Shown here one piece after another: positions 1-7,346 of a stretch of DNA of 50,506 nt. A model generated the notes under the pieces. That model saw nothing but the letters and a program-made list of their open reading frames with translations, made no database searches and was not told the origin of the DNA. Made by a program: the position numbers and the translations under genes. The stretch is from Akkermansia muciniphila (GTDB taxonomy: Bacteria; Verrucomicrobiota; Verrucomicrobiia; Verrucomicrobiales; Verrucomicrobiaceae): assembly GCA_945863205.1 (NCBI GenBank), contig CAMAZK010000004.1, positions 1-50,506 on the forward strand. Reading direction: 5' to 3'. The number at the start of each line of letters is the position of its first letter. Position 1 is the first letter of the stretch.

Positions 1-2
1 CT

Positions 3-620
3 GCTCAGCAGCAGGCAAGCCAGCAGCAGGAGATGGCCCAGCGCCAGGCCGCGGAAGAAGCCCGGCAGCGCGCAGCAGCGGAAGCGGCGCAGGCCCAGGA
101 AATGCAGCAACGTCAGGTAGAAGCATTGGCGGCCCAACAACGCGCTCAAGAGGAGGCCGCGCGTGCTGAGGCCATGCTACAACAAAGCCAAACCGAGGAA
201 CGAGCACGCCGAGAACAAGAAATGGCGGCCCAGCGCCAAGCCGAAGAGCAGGCACGCCAGGCACAGGAAATGGCTCAACGTCAGGCTCAGGAGGAGGCAC
301 GTCGTCAGGCCGAAGCAGAGATGCGCCGCGCCCAGGAGGCCGCCCAGCGCCAGGCCGAAGAGCAGGCACGTCAGGCACAAGAAATGGCTCAACGTCAGGC
401 TCAGGACGAGGCACGTCGTCAGGCCGAAGCAGAGATGCGCCGCGCCCAGGAAGCCGCCCAGCGCCAGGCCGAAGAGCAGGCACGCCAAGCGCAGGAAATG
501 GCTCAACGTCAAGCCGAGGAACAAGCGCGGCGGGCCGCCGAAGAACAGGCCAGGCGTGCCCAGGAGGAAGCCGTGCGGGCCGCCCAAGAGGCGGCCCGGA
601 ACCAGCCTTCAGGTTCTTGA
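3..620 (+). CDS. Partial (5' truncated) Gln/Ala/Glu/Arg-rich coiled-coil protein, C-terminal part
   Basis: Frame 3 is open from the window edge to the TGA at 618-620; highly charged heptad-like QAEEQARQAQEMAQRQ repeats. Confidence 0.7.
   Translation, partial: AQQQASQQQEMAQRQAAEEARQRAAAEAAQAQEMQQRQVEALAAQQRAQEEAARAEAMLQQSQTEERARREQEMAAQRQAEEQARQAQEMAQRQAQEEARRQAEAEMRRAQEAAQRQAEEQARQAQEMAQRQAQDEARRQAEAEMRRAQEAAQRQAEEQARQAQEMAQRQAEEQARRAAEEQARRAQEEAVRAAQEAARNQPSGS
240..530 (+). repeat. 114-bp (38-codon) tandem coding repeat, two full units (240-353, 354-467) and a partial third unit from 468
   Basis: Near-identical DNA units starting gccgaagagcaggcacg at 240, 354 and 468; protein unit AEEQARQAQEMAQRQAQEEARRQAEAEMRRAQEAAQRQ. 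Confidence 0.9.
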
Positions 621-651
621 GAGGCGCCGGTGACGCCCCTCACTCCTGACG

Positions 652-1221
652 TTAAACGAGATCGGCCCGGGTGAAGGCGGCGACGACGGGGTAACCGGCG
701 CTTTCGATAGCTTCGCGTCCGCCTTCAGAGCGATCGACGAGGATGAGCGCGAAGGCGACCTTGCCGCCCTCCTGCTCGATGGCCTCGATGGCTTTCAGGG
801 TGGAGCCGCCGGTGGTGATCACGTCATCGACGACGACGACAGGCTGTTCAGTGATGAAGTTGCCCTCGATGCGCTTGCCGCGGCCGTGGCCCTTCGGCTC
901 CTTGCGGACGACGAAGGCCTGCACCGGAGGATTGTCCCCGGCCATGCCGGAACTCATGGCGACGGCGAGCGTGATGGGATCCGCGCCCATGGTCAGGCCG
1001 CCGAGGGACCCGATCGCCAGCCCGCGTTTGGCCTCTTCCTGGCGCAGCAGGTCATGCAGCACGCGGCCGACGAGCACCGCGCCGCGGGAATCGAGCGTGG
1101 TCACGCGGCAATCGACGTAAAGATCGCTCTCCTTGCCGGAGGCGAGGGTGAATTTGCCGGTCTTGACGGACTTGGCCTTGAGGAGGGTGCGAAGTTCTTC
1201 GCGGTCTTGCTGGAGGGACAT
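652..1221 (-). CDS. pyrE: Orotate phosphoribosyltransferase
   Basis: PRPP-binding motif VVVVDDVITTGGSTLKAIE and KTGKFTLASGKESDLYVDCR N-terminus. Confidence 0.93.
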   Translation of the reverse strand: MSLQQDREELRTLLKAKSVKTGKFTLASGKESDLYVDCRVTTLDSRGAVLVGRVLHDLLRQEEAKRGLAIGSLGGLTMGADPITLAVAMSSGMAGDNPPVQAFVVRKEPKGHGRGKRIEGNFITEQPVVVVDDVITTGGSTLKAIEAIEQEGGKVAFALILVDRSEGGREAIESAGYPVVAAFTRADLV

Positions 1222-1226
1222 GGGGA

Positions 1227-1940
1227 CTAGTTGCTGGATTCTGGATTCGGGTTGGTTTCGGAAGTTTCTTCGTCGGCGGGCGCTTCGGTGTCTTCGGAGA
1301 CTGCTGGAGGTTCCTCCACGGCAGGTGGACCGGACGAGTCGGCACTGTCTGACGAATCAGCCGGCGCGTCCGCCGCAGGGACGACGCCGTCCACGGTCAG
1401 CGTCACGCCAACGGCTTTTGCAGCTTCGGCGGCGGGACCGCCGAAGGCGAGGATGGTGGCGACTTCCTCCTGAATCTGGACGACTTCGTCGAGCAGCAGT
1501 TCAGGATCGCGCACGATGAAGATTTCACCGGTCTTCTTATTCTCGTAAAAGAGCATCTTGGCACCTTCGACCTCCTTTTCGGCGGTCTGGACGATCTGGC
1601 GCTTCCGCTCCAGCATGAGGGCCAGGATGTAGCGGGCGTTCTCCGTTTTGGGATCGCCCTCCTCGATGAAGCGCTGCAGCAGCTCCATGGCGCTGGCCTT
1701 GGACGTGATCTCAGGCCGGGCTTCGGCGATGACCTTTTGATAGGGGCCCTTCCACGAGGCGATGGGCTTGCGGGCTTCGAGTTCACGCGGCCAGGCTTCC
1801 GTGCAGATGTCCCGACGTACGTAGCCGTTTTCCTCCGGATCGAAGTAAATGGCGGTGTGGAAAATCTCACCGTCCTCAAAGGGGCGGGCGGTGGCGGCAC
1901 ATTCATGCGCACGGCTGCGGATGGACCAGATTTGCTGCAT
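1227..1940 (-). CDS. Conserved hypothetical protein with acidic Pro/Ala/Ser-rich C-terminus
   Basis: 237-aa ORF directly upstream of pyrE on the same strand (5-bp gap). Confidence 0.7.
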   Translation of the reverse strand: MQQIWSIRSRAHECAATARPFEDGEIFHTAIYFDPEENGYVRRDICTEAWPRELEARKPIASWKGPYQKVIAEARPEITSKASAMELLQRFIEEGDPKTENARYILALMLERKRQIVQTAEKEVEGAKMLFYENKKTGEIFIVRDPELLLDEVVQIQEEVATILAFGGPAAEAAKAVGVTLTVDGVVPAADAPADSSDSADSSGPPAVEEPPAVSEDTEAPADEETSETNPNPESSN

Positions 1941-1971
1941 CGACGACGGTTAGAGTTTCAGGTTGGAAGTT

Positions 1972-3690
1972 TCAAGTGGCGGAGGCGCCAGGCAGCGCCG
2001 CCCTGCGATTGCGCGGCCGGGCGATCTGCGCCTTCGCCTTGCGGAGGGAGAATTTGATCCGCGGCAGATCGCGATTCTCGGAGCGGTAGCAGAAGAGAAC
2101 GTAGCCGAGCGTGCCAAACAGCAGGTGCGGCACCCAGACAGTGAACCACGGCGGCAGGTGGCCGCCCTTCCCGAGGTTCAGGAACAGGTTGTTCACGAAC
2201 ATGAAGATGAAAAAGATGAAAACGCTGCCGGCGATGCCCCCGACCGATCCGCGCCGCGAGTAGGCCACGCCCAGCGGCGCGGCGACGAGAACGAGAGCGA
2301 AGGCCTGCAGCGGCATGGCGAAACGATGCCACAAGTGCGTGCGGAAGGGCGCCAGCTTGTCCGCGGCGGCCTTCGGGTGCGCCTGGAGGTAGGAGACGAT
2401 TTCCGGGACGCTCATGTAGTCCGCCTTCAAGGCATAGCTGACGATGCTCCACGGCGTCTCCTCGATGCCGGCGACGGACAGCACGCTCGTGCCGTCTTCC
2501 CGCCGGGGGAAGGGGCGGACTTCGGCGACGCTGCCTTTTTCATAGATCAGCTCCCTGCCGTTGAAGAAATGCCAGCCGCCACGAGATGACCAGGTGGCGC
2601 TGCCGGCCAGGATGGTTCGCGCCGGGGTGCCGTCCACATTTTCCTCCCGCAACTGCACGCCGTGCATGCGGCCGCGGTCGTTGCGCATGGAAAAGGGGAA
2701 GGTGGCGGCGAACCAGGTGCGGTGCGTCTGTTCGTTCCGGAACATGATGGAGGTGGCCATGATGGAATCGGCCTCTTTTTCCTCCAGAGCACGCACCACG
2801 GCCTTCCGGTTCCCCTCGGCACGCGGTGCCCAGTAATAGTTGGCAGCGATGCTGATCACGACGGCGTAGCCGGTGGTCAGGAAAATGGGGCGCAAGACCT
2901 GCGCCAGGCTGCGCCCCGCACCTAGCATGGAGATGAGCTCGTTCGCCCGCGACATCCGGGTCAGCGAGTAGAGCGTCGCCAGCAGCAGCGCCACCGGCAT
3001 GATGGTCACGTAAATGTAGGGCAGCAGCGCCAGATAAAAGCCCAGCACCACGCCGAAGCTGGAGTTCGCCGTCTGGAAGTCCTTCAGATTGTCCAGCAGA
3101 TCCATGATGATCCACAGGGAGCTGAAAGACACGAAACAGAACGCCAGCGGCTGGACGAAGGTGCGCAGCGTGTAGCGCTCAAGGATGAAGGTTTTGCGGT
3201 AGTATTGCAGCGCCAGGGGCAGCGATCCCACCGCCAGCCCGATGAAGACGAGCTTGAAGGTAAAGGCCTGGGGCACGGGCGGCTCGCCCATCTCCGTCAT
3301 GTGCGAGTGGGCGATGTAGTCCACCAACTCGCTGGCGATCGCCCACAGCGCCACGGAAACCGAGGCGATGGTGACCGGTGCCATCAGCCGGGTGAGATTC
3401 CCCCACCGCCGCCAGATCATGATCAGCAGCAGCGGCACGCCGATGGAAACCCACAGATTCAGATAGGGCAGGATGCGGGACAGCACCCGGACGCTCTCCG
3501 GCACGTCCACGTGCGCTTCCGTGGCCTGCAAGATGGCCTCACCGGCCACGTCGTCCGGGTGGGTGCGGTGCCAGTCAGAGATGACCGCCAGTGCCAGCAG
3601 ACTGAGCGCCACCACGAATAAAGAACGCCCCACGTAGGGGAGTTCGCGTGCCTTCTTCGAGGCCTGGATCAGTCGGTGCAGCCACTTCAT
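1972..3690 (-). CDS. LptF/LptG (YjgP/YjgQ)-family permease with extra N-terminal membrane region
   Basis: RYTLRTFVQPLAFCFVSFSSLWIIMDLLDNL and C-terminal TM segments typical of LptF/G; start at MKWLHRL (3690) preferred. Confidence 0.8.
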   Translation of the reverse strand: MKWLHRLIQASKKARELPYVGRSLFVVALSLLALAVISDWHRTHPDDVAGEAILQATEAHVDVPESVRVLSRILPYLNLWVSIGVPLLLIMIWRRWGNLTRLMAPVTIASVSVALWAIASELVDYIAHSHMTEMGEPPVPQAFTFKLVFIGLAVGSLPLALQYYRKTFILERYTLRTFVQPLAFCFVSFSSLWIIMDLLDNLKDFQTANSSFGVVLGFYLALLPYIYVTIMPVALLLATLYSLTRMSRANELISMLGAGRSLAQVLRPIFLTTGYAVVISIAANYYWAPRAEGNRKAVVRALEEKEADSIMATSIMFRNEQTHRTWFAATFPFSMRNDRGRMHGVQLREENVDGTPARTILAGSATWSSRGGWHFFNGRELIYEKGSVAEVRPFPRREDGTSVLSVAGIEETPWSIVSYALKADYMSVPEIVSYLQAHPKAAADKLAPFRTHLWHRFAMPLQAFALVLVAAPLGVAYSRRGSVGGIAGSVFIFFIFMFVNNLFLNLGKGGHLPPWFTVWVPHLLFGTLGYVLFCYRSENRDLPRIKFSLRKAKAQIARPRNRRAALPGASAT

Positions 3691-3765
3691 GCCGGGAGGG
3701 AGGTCGAGAGTCGGCCAGAGCGCGGATGGCGTCAAGGCGGCACGGCCTTTGCGTCCATTTAGCCG

Positions 3766-4011
3766 CTAACCTCCCTGCACCGGGGGCATGATCGCCACCT
3801 CGCCGCCGTCGTGCAGCAGCGCGTCGCGTTTCACGTACGTCTGGTCGAGCGCAAGCAGCAGGCTGTTCTCCCAGCCGCGCAATTTCGGCCAGCGGGCTTC
3901 GATTTGAAGCAACAGATCGGCCATCGTGCTGCCAGCGGGCAGTTCGAGCGCGATTTCATCGGCTCCCGTGATGTCCCGCAGGACGGAGAAAAAGAGCACG
4001 CGCAGCTTCAT
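3766..4011 (-). CDS. moaD: MoaD-like molybdopterin synthase sulfur carrier subunit
   Basis: 81 aa, MKLRVLFFSVLRDITGADE start and C-terminal PPVQGG (diglycine) end. Confidence 0.85.
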   Translation of the reverse strand: MKLRVLFFSVLRDITGADEIALELPAGSTMADLLLQIEARWPKLRGWENSLLLALDQTYVKRDALLHDGGEVAIMPPVQGG

Positions 4012-4565
4012 GACGGCTGGCCGGGGTTCAAGATGCCGATGCAGGGCAGATTGCGGAAGCGCCCCTGGTAGTCCATGCCGTAGCCCACGACGAATTCGTC
4101 GTCGATTTCGAAGCCGGCGTCTTTGAGCGGCACCTCGCGGAGGCGCTCGCGCCGTTTGCTGAGCAGCACGCAGGTGCGCAGCGAGGCAGGCTGCTGGACG
4201 CGGATGCGCTCGCTGATCACGCTGAGCGTCAAGCCGGTGTCGAGGATGTCATCCAGCAAGAGGACGTCCTGATCACGCAGATCGACACCGGCGGGCCAGT
4301 TCACCTTCACCTCGCCCGTGGTGGCCGTGCCGCCCTGGTAGCTGCTCGCGCTCAGGGTGTGCATGCGCACGGGCATTTCGAGCTGGCGCAGCAGATCGGC
4401 CACAAAAAACAGCGCCCCGTCCATCAGCGCCACGACGGTCACGACTTTGCCCGCGAGTTCCGCGTTCAATCGCGCCGCCATCTCCGAAATGCGCACACTG
4501 ATCTGCGCCGGCGTGAGCAGGACGCGTTCGAGATCTTGGATGACGCCGGTGACGGGGGGTGACAT
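4008..4565 (-). CDS. hpt: Hypoxanthine phosphoribosyltransferase
   Basis: VLLLDDILDTGLTLS PRPP motif; start MSPPVTGVIQDLERVLL at 4565; 4-bp overlap with moaD. Confidence 0.88.
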   Translation of the reverse strand: MSPPVTGVIQDLERVLLTPAQISVRISEMAARLNAELAGKVVTVVALMDGALFFVADLLRQLEMPVRMHTLSASSYQGGTATTGEVKVNWPAGVDLRDQDVLLLDDILDTGLTLSVISERIRVQQPASLRTCVLLSKRRERLREVPLKDAGFEIDDEFVVGYGMDYQGRFRNLPCIGILNPGQPS

Positions 4566-4638
4566 GGGACAAAAGAGTGCGCAAAAGGCCAAAGCTGACG
4601 TAGCAAAGACCACAGCGCAGGCGTTTCTTCTAACTCGC

Positions 4639-5292
4639 ATGAATCCAACTGACAAACCGAACCTGCCTGACCTGCGCGTAAGCTACGACCAGGGCGAACT
4701 CGACGAGCACAGCGCCCCCGCCGATCCCGTGGAGCTCTTTACCCATTGGATCAACGACGCCCTCGCCCACCGGCTGCCGGAGCCGAACGCCTTCAGCCTG
4801 GCCACGAGCGGCCTCGACGGCACGCCGACGGTGCGCACGGTTCTTTTGAAGGGCATCGACGAGCGTGGCTTTCATTTCTACACGAACTACGAGAGCCGGA
4901 AGGGCCGGGAGATCGCCGCTGATGCACGGGTCGCCGCCTGCTTCCTGTGGACGGATCGTCATCACCAAGTCTGCCTCAAGGGAACCATGTCGAAGCTGGA
5001 GCGTGCAGATGCCGAGGCCTATTTCGCCAGCCGGCCCTACGGTCATCAAATCGGCGCCTGGGTGTCCGAACAAAGTGCCGAGATCCCCGGCCGCGAATGG
5101 CTGGAGCAGCGGGATGCCGAGATGAAGGCGAAGTATCCCGAAGGCCAAGTGCCCTGCCCGCCTTTCTGGGGCGGCTACACGCTGCTGCCGGATGAAATGG
5201 AGTTCTGGCAGGGCCGCGTGAGCCGCCTGCACGACCGCATCCGCTACCGCAAAGAAGGCGACGTGTGGGTGAGGGTGCGTTTGAGCCCGTAG
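4639..5292 (+). CDS. pdxH: Pyridoxamine 5'-phosphate oxidase
   Basis: MNPTDKPNLPDLRVSYDQGELDE..., SLATSGLDGTPTVRTVLLKGIDERGFHFYTNYESRKG, C-terminal DRIRYRKEGDVWVRVRLSP. Confidence 0.95.
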   Translation: MNPTDKPNLPDLRVSYDQGELDEHSAPADPVELFTHWINDALAHRLPEPNAFSLATSGLDGTPTVRTVLLKGIDERGFHFYTNYESRKGREIAADARVAACFLWTDRHHQVCLKGTMSKLERADAEAYFASRPYGHQIGAWVSEQSAEIPGREWLEQRDAEMKAKYPEGQVPCPPFWGGYTLLPDEMEFWQGRVSRLHDRIRYRKEGDVWVRVRLSP

Positions 5293-5305
5293 CTGTGAAA
5301 AGTTG

Positions 5306-5350
5306 CCCTGCTCCTGTGGAACAGGGGGGCCTTGTTGCACAGAAACAAGG
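5306..5350. repeat. Double-hairpin repeat, copy 1 (two 21-nt imperfect hairpins)
   Basis: CCCTGCTCCTGTGGAACAGGG-GGG-CCTTGTTGCACAGAAACAAGG; reverse complement matches the copy at 10935-10978. Confidence 0.8.
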
Positions 5351-5401
5351 CTACATTCATGGGCTCAGAAAAAGCCCAACTCGCCGCTTGCCTTTCGGTA
5401 T

Positions 5402-5419
5402 TTTCAGTTTCTAATGAAA
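5402..5419. promoter_or_regulatory. Candidate operator TTTCAGT-TTCT-AATGAAA in front of the GbsR/MarR regulator start
   Basis: Imperfect dyad matching the perfect dyad at 5962-5979; ends 2 bp before the regulator ATG. Confidence 0.5.
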
Positions 5420-5421
5420 AC

Positions 5422-5943
5422 ATGAGCGACGAGCTACCACCCTGGGAAAAGGCACGCGAGGAATTCGTGGCCCAGTGGGGCTCGCTCGGCACCCAGTGGG
5501 GCATCAACCGCACGATGGCCATGATTCACGCCCTGCTCATGACCGCCCCGCAGCCCATGTGCACGGACGAGGTCATGGAAAAGCTGGAAATCAGCCGGGG
5601 CAACGCCCACACGAACCTCAAGGACCTCGTCGGCTGGAACCTCGTGCGCATCATCACCAAGAAAGGCGACCGCAAGGAGTACTTCGAGGCCGAAAAGGAT
5701 GTCTGGAAGATTTTCATCACCATTTCGAAAGAGCGCAAACGCCGGGAGATCGAGCCCGCCATCCGCCTGCTGCGAGATTGTGCAGCTCAGACGAAGGACG
5801 AAGCCGCCGGTCCCGGTCGCGATTTCCACCAGCAGATGAAGGACCTCGACGAGTTCCTCAGCTTCGGGGTCAAGGTCGGGGACACCGTCATCTCCATGAA
5901 GCACGCCTCCGCCCTCCAGTGGGCCATGCGCCTCCTTGGTTGA
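5422..5943 (+). CDS. GbsR/MarR-type HTH transcriptional regulator
   Basis: MSDELPPWEKAREEFVAQWGSLGTQWGINRTMAMIHALL...ISRGNAHTNLKDLVGWNLV winged-HTH signature. Confidence 0.8.
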   Translation: MSDELPPWEKAREEFVAQWGSLGTQWGINRTMAMIHALLMTAPQPMCTDEVMEKLEISRGNAHTNLKDLVGWNLVRIITKKGDRKEYFEAEKDVWKIFITISKERKRREIEPAIRLLRDCAAQTKDEAAGPGRDFHQQMKDLDEFLSFGVKVGDTVISMKHASALQWAMRLLG

Positions 5944-5961
5944 TGTTTTCATGCCTACATG

Positions 5962-5979
5962 TTTCAGTAAATACTGAAA
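5962..5979. promoter_or_regulatory. Candidate operator, perfect dyad TTTCAGT-AAAT-ACTGAAA
   Basis: 7-bp perfect inverted repeat between the regulator and the downstream membrane-protein genes. Confidence 0.55.
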
Positions 5980-6009
5980 GTTCAGAACTAATCTAAACCA
6001 CACACCACC

Positions 6010-6426
6010 ATGAACGAAACCGTCATCAGCTACACCCTCTACCTCATCCTCGCCGTCAGCATGACGGTCTGGGTGGCGCGCACCCTGCACAAAAGCGGCC
6101 GCATCTTCCTCGTCGATTGCTTCCACGGGAACACGGAACTCGCCGACAGCGTCAATCACCTGCTGCTCGTCGGCTTCTACCTCATGAACATCGGCTTTGT
6201 GTCGCTGTATCTCAAAACCGCCGATGAAATCACCGGCGCACGCGGCGTCTTCGAGGCGCTCAGCGGGAAGATGGGCGTCGTGCTGCTGGTGCTCGGCGGC
6301 ATGCACTTCTTCAACCTCTACGTCTTCACCAAAATGCGCCGCCGCGCCACGCTCGCGAACCTGCCACCGCCTGTTCCGCCGATGCATCGAGTCAGCAAAG
6401 CGCACGACATTCTCGACACGCTGTGA
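6010..6426 (+). CDS. Small integral membrane protein
   Basis: 138 aa, hydrophobic segments. Confidence 0.65.
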   Translation: MNETVISYTLYLILAVSMTVWVARTLHKSGRIFLVDCFHGNTELADSVNHLLLVGFYLMNIGFVSLYLKTADEITGARGVFEALSGKMGVVLLVLGGMHFFNLYVFTKMRRRATLANLPPPVPPMHRVSKAHDILDTL

Positions 6427-6896
6427 ATACCTTCGGTAATAAAGTGAAGCTCTCGTTTCTCGCGATGTTGTGCGGCTGGATCGCCTGCAACATCGCGCTG
6501 TGGCTGGCCTACGGCGTGGTGGTGCTTGTTCAAGGGGAAGCTCTTTTTGAAGCTTACAGGCTCGACGTGACCTTGATCTTCCTCGTGCTCACAGGGCTGA
6601 GTATCATGTGGGCATGGCTGATCATATTTTTGCCAGTGGATTTGATCATTCGGGACACATCTAAACTAAGGCACCCAAAGACAGCAGCACTGGCAGGGCT
6701 GGTATCAGCTTTAATCTATGTGGGTTGCTTGATGCTGATACCATACTCACAGGCTCTTTTGGATGAGGGGGTTTGGCCAGTTTTTGCATGCTTGCGTTCG
6801 GAGCAGCCATTACAGGCGCTGTCGCGGCTTATGTCCGTGTCCGAACGGATCAACCCAAACGCCACACATGATGAACACGCTCACCATCTTCTATGA
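6423..6896 (+). CDS. Putative membrane protein (GTG start overlapping the previous stop)
   Basis: 157 aa with several hydrophobic segments; GTGA overlap. Confidence 0.6.
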   Translation: MNTFGNKVKLSFLAMLCGWIACNIALWLAYGVVVLVQGEALFEAYRLDVTLIFLVLTGLSIMWAWLIIFLPVDLIIRDTSKLRHPKTAALAGLVSALIYVGCLMLIPYSQALLDEGVWPVFACLRSEQPLQALSRLMSVSERINPNATHDEHAHHLL

Positions 6897-7314
6897 TGCC
6901 CGCTGCGGTCTCTGCTCGCGCTTCCGACGCTGGATGCTCGAACAGCCCGCTTATGTGAGCCTCGATTTCATGCCCTACGACTCCGATCAGGCACGCAAAC
7001 GCTGCCCCGATCTCCCCAACCTCCGCGCCGATCAGGAAATCGTCGTCATGGGTGATGGCGGCTCGCTCTGGCAGGGCGCGGGAGCTTGGGTGACGTGCTT
7101 GTGGGCCTTGCGTGAGTATCGCGAGTGGTCCCTGCGGCTTGCCAACCCCGGCATGCAGCAGATCGCCCGCCGCGTGGTGCATTGGATCTCCAGCAACCGC
7201 ATCGGCCTCTCGCATTTGCTGCGTTTGCGCAGCGACGATGCTCTGAGGGCACAGATCGCCCAGGTGACCTGCGATGATGGAACGTGTGCGCTGCCAGCTC
7301 GAAACGCGGCTTGA
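6868..7314 (+). CDS. DCC-family (DUF393) thiol-disulfide oxidoreductase-like protein
   Basis: MNTLTIFYDARCGLCSRFRRWMLEQ: YDxxCGxCxxF motif. Confidence 0.8.
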   Translation: MMNTLTIFYDARCGLCSRFRRWMLEQPAYVSLDFMPYDSDQARKRCPDLPNLRADQEIVVMGDGGSLWQGAGAWVTCLWALREYREWSLRLANPGMQQIARRVVHWISSNRIGLSHLLRLRSDDALRAQIAQVTCDDGTCALPARNAA

Positions 7315-7346
7315 TCAAAGTCGCTGGTCTGCGCTGTAATCGTCGC

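Noticed and set aside
163-633. ORFs in other frames across the coiled-coil repeat (163-633 +, 177-587 -)
   Set aside because: Arise from the repetitive GC-rich DNA; only the frame open from the window edge has sensible coiled-coil composition.
3766-4011. Molybdenum cofactor biosynthesis cluster
   Set aside because: moaD stands alone here; no other Moco genes recognised in the window.
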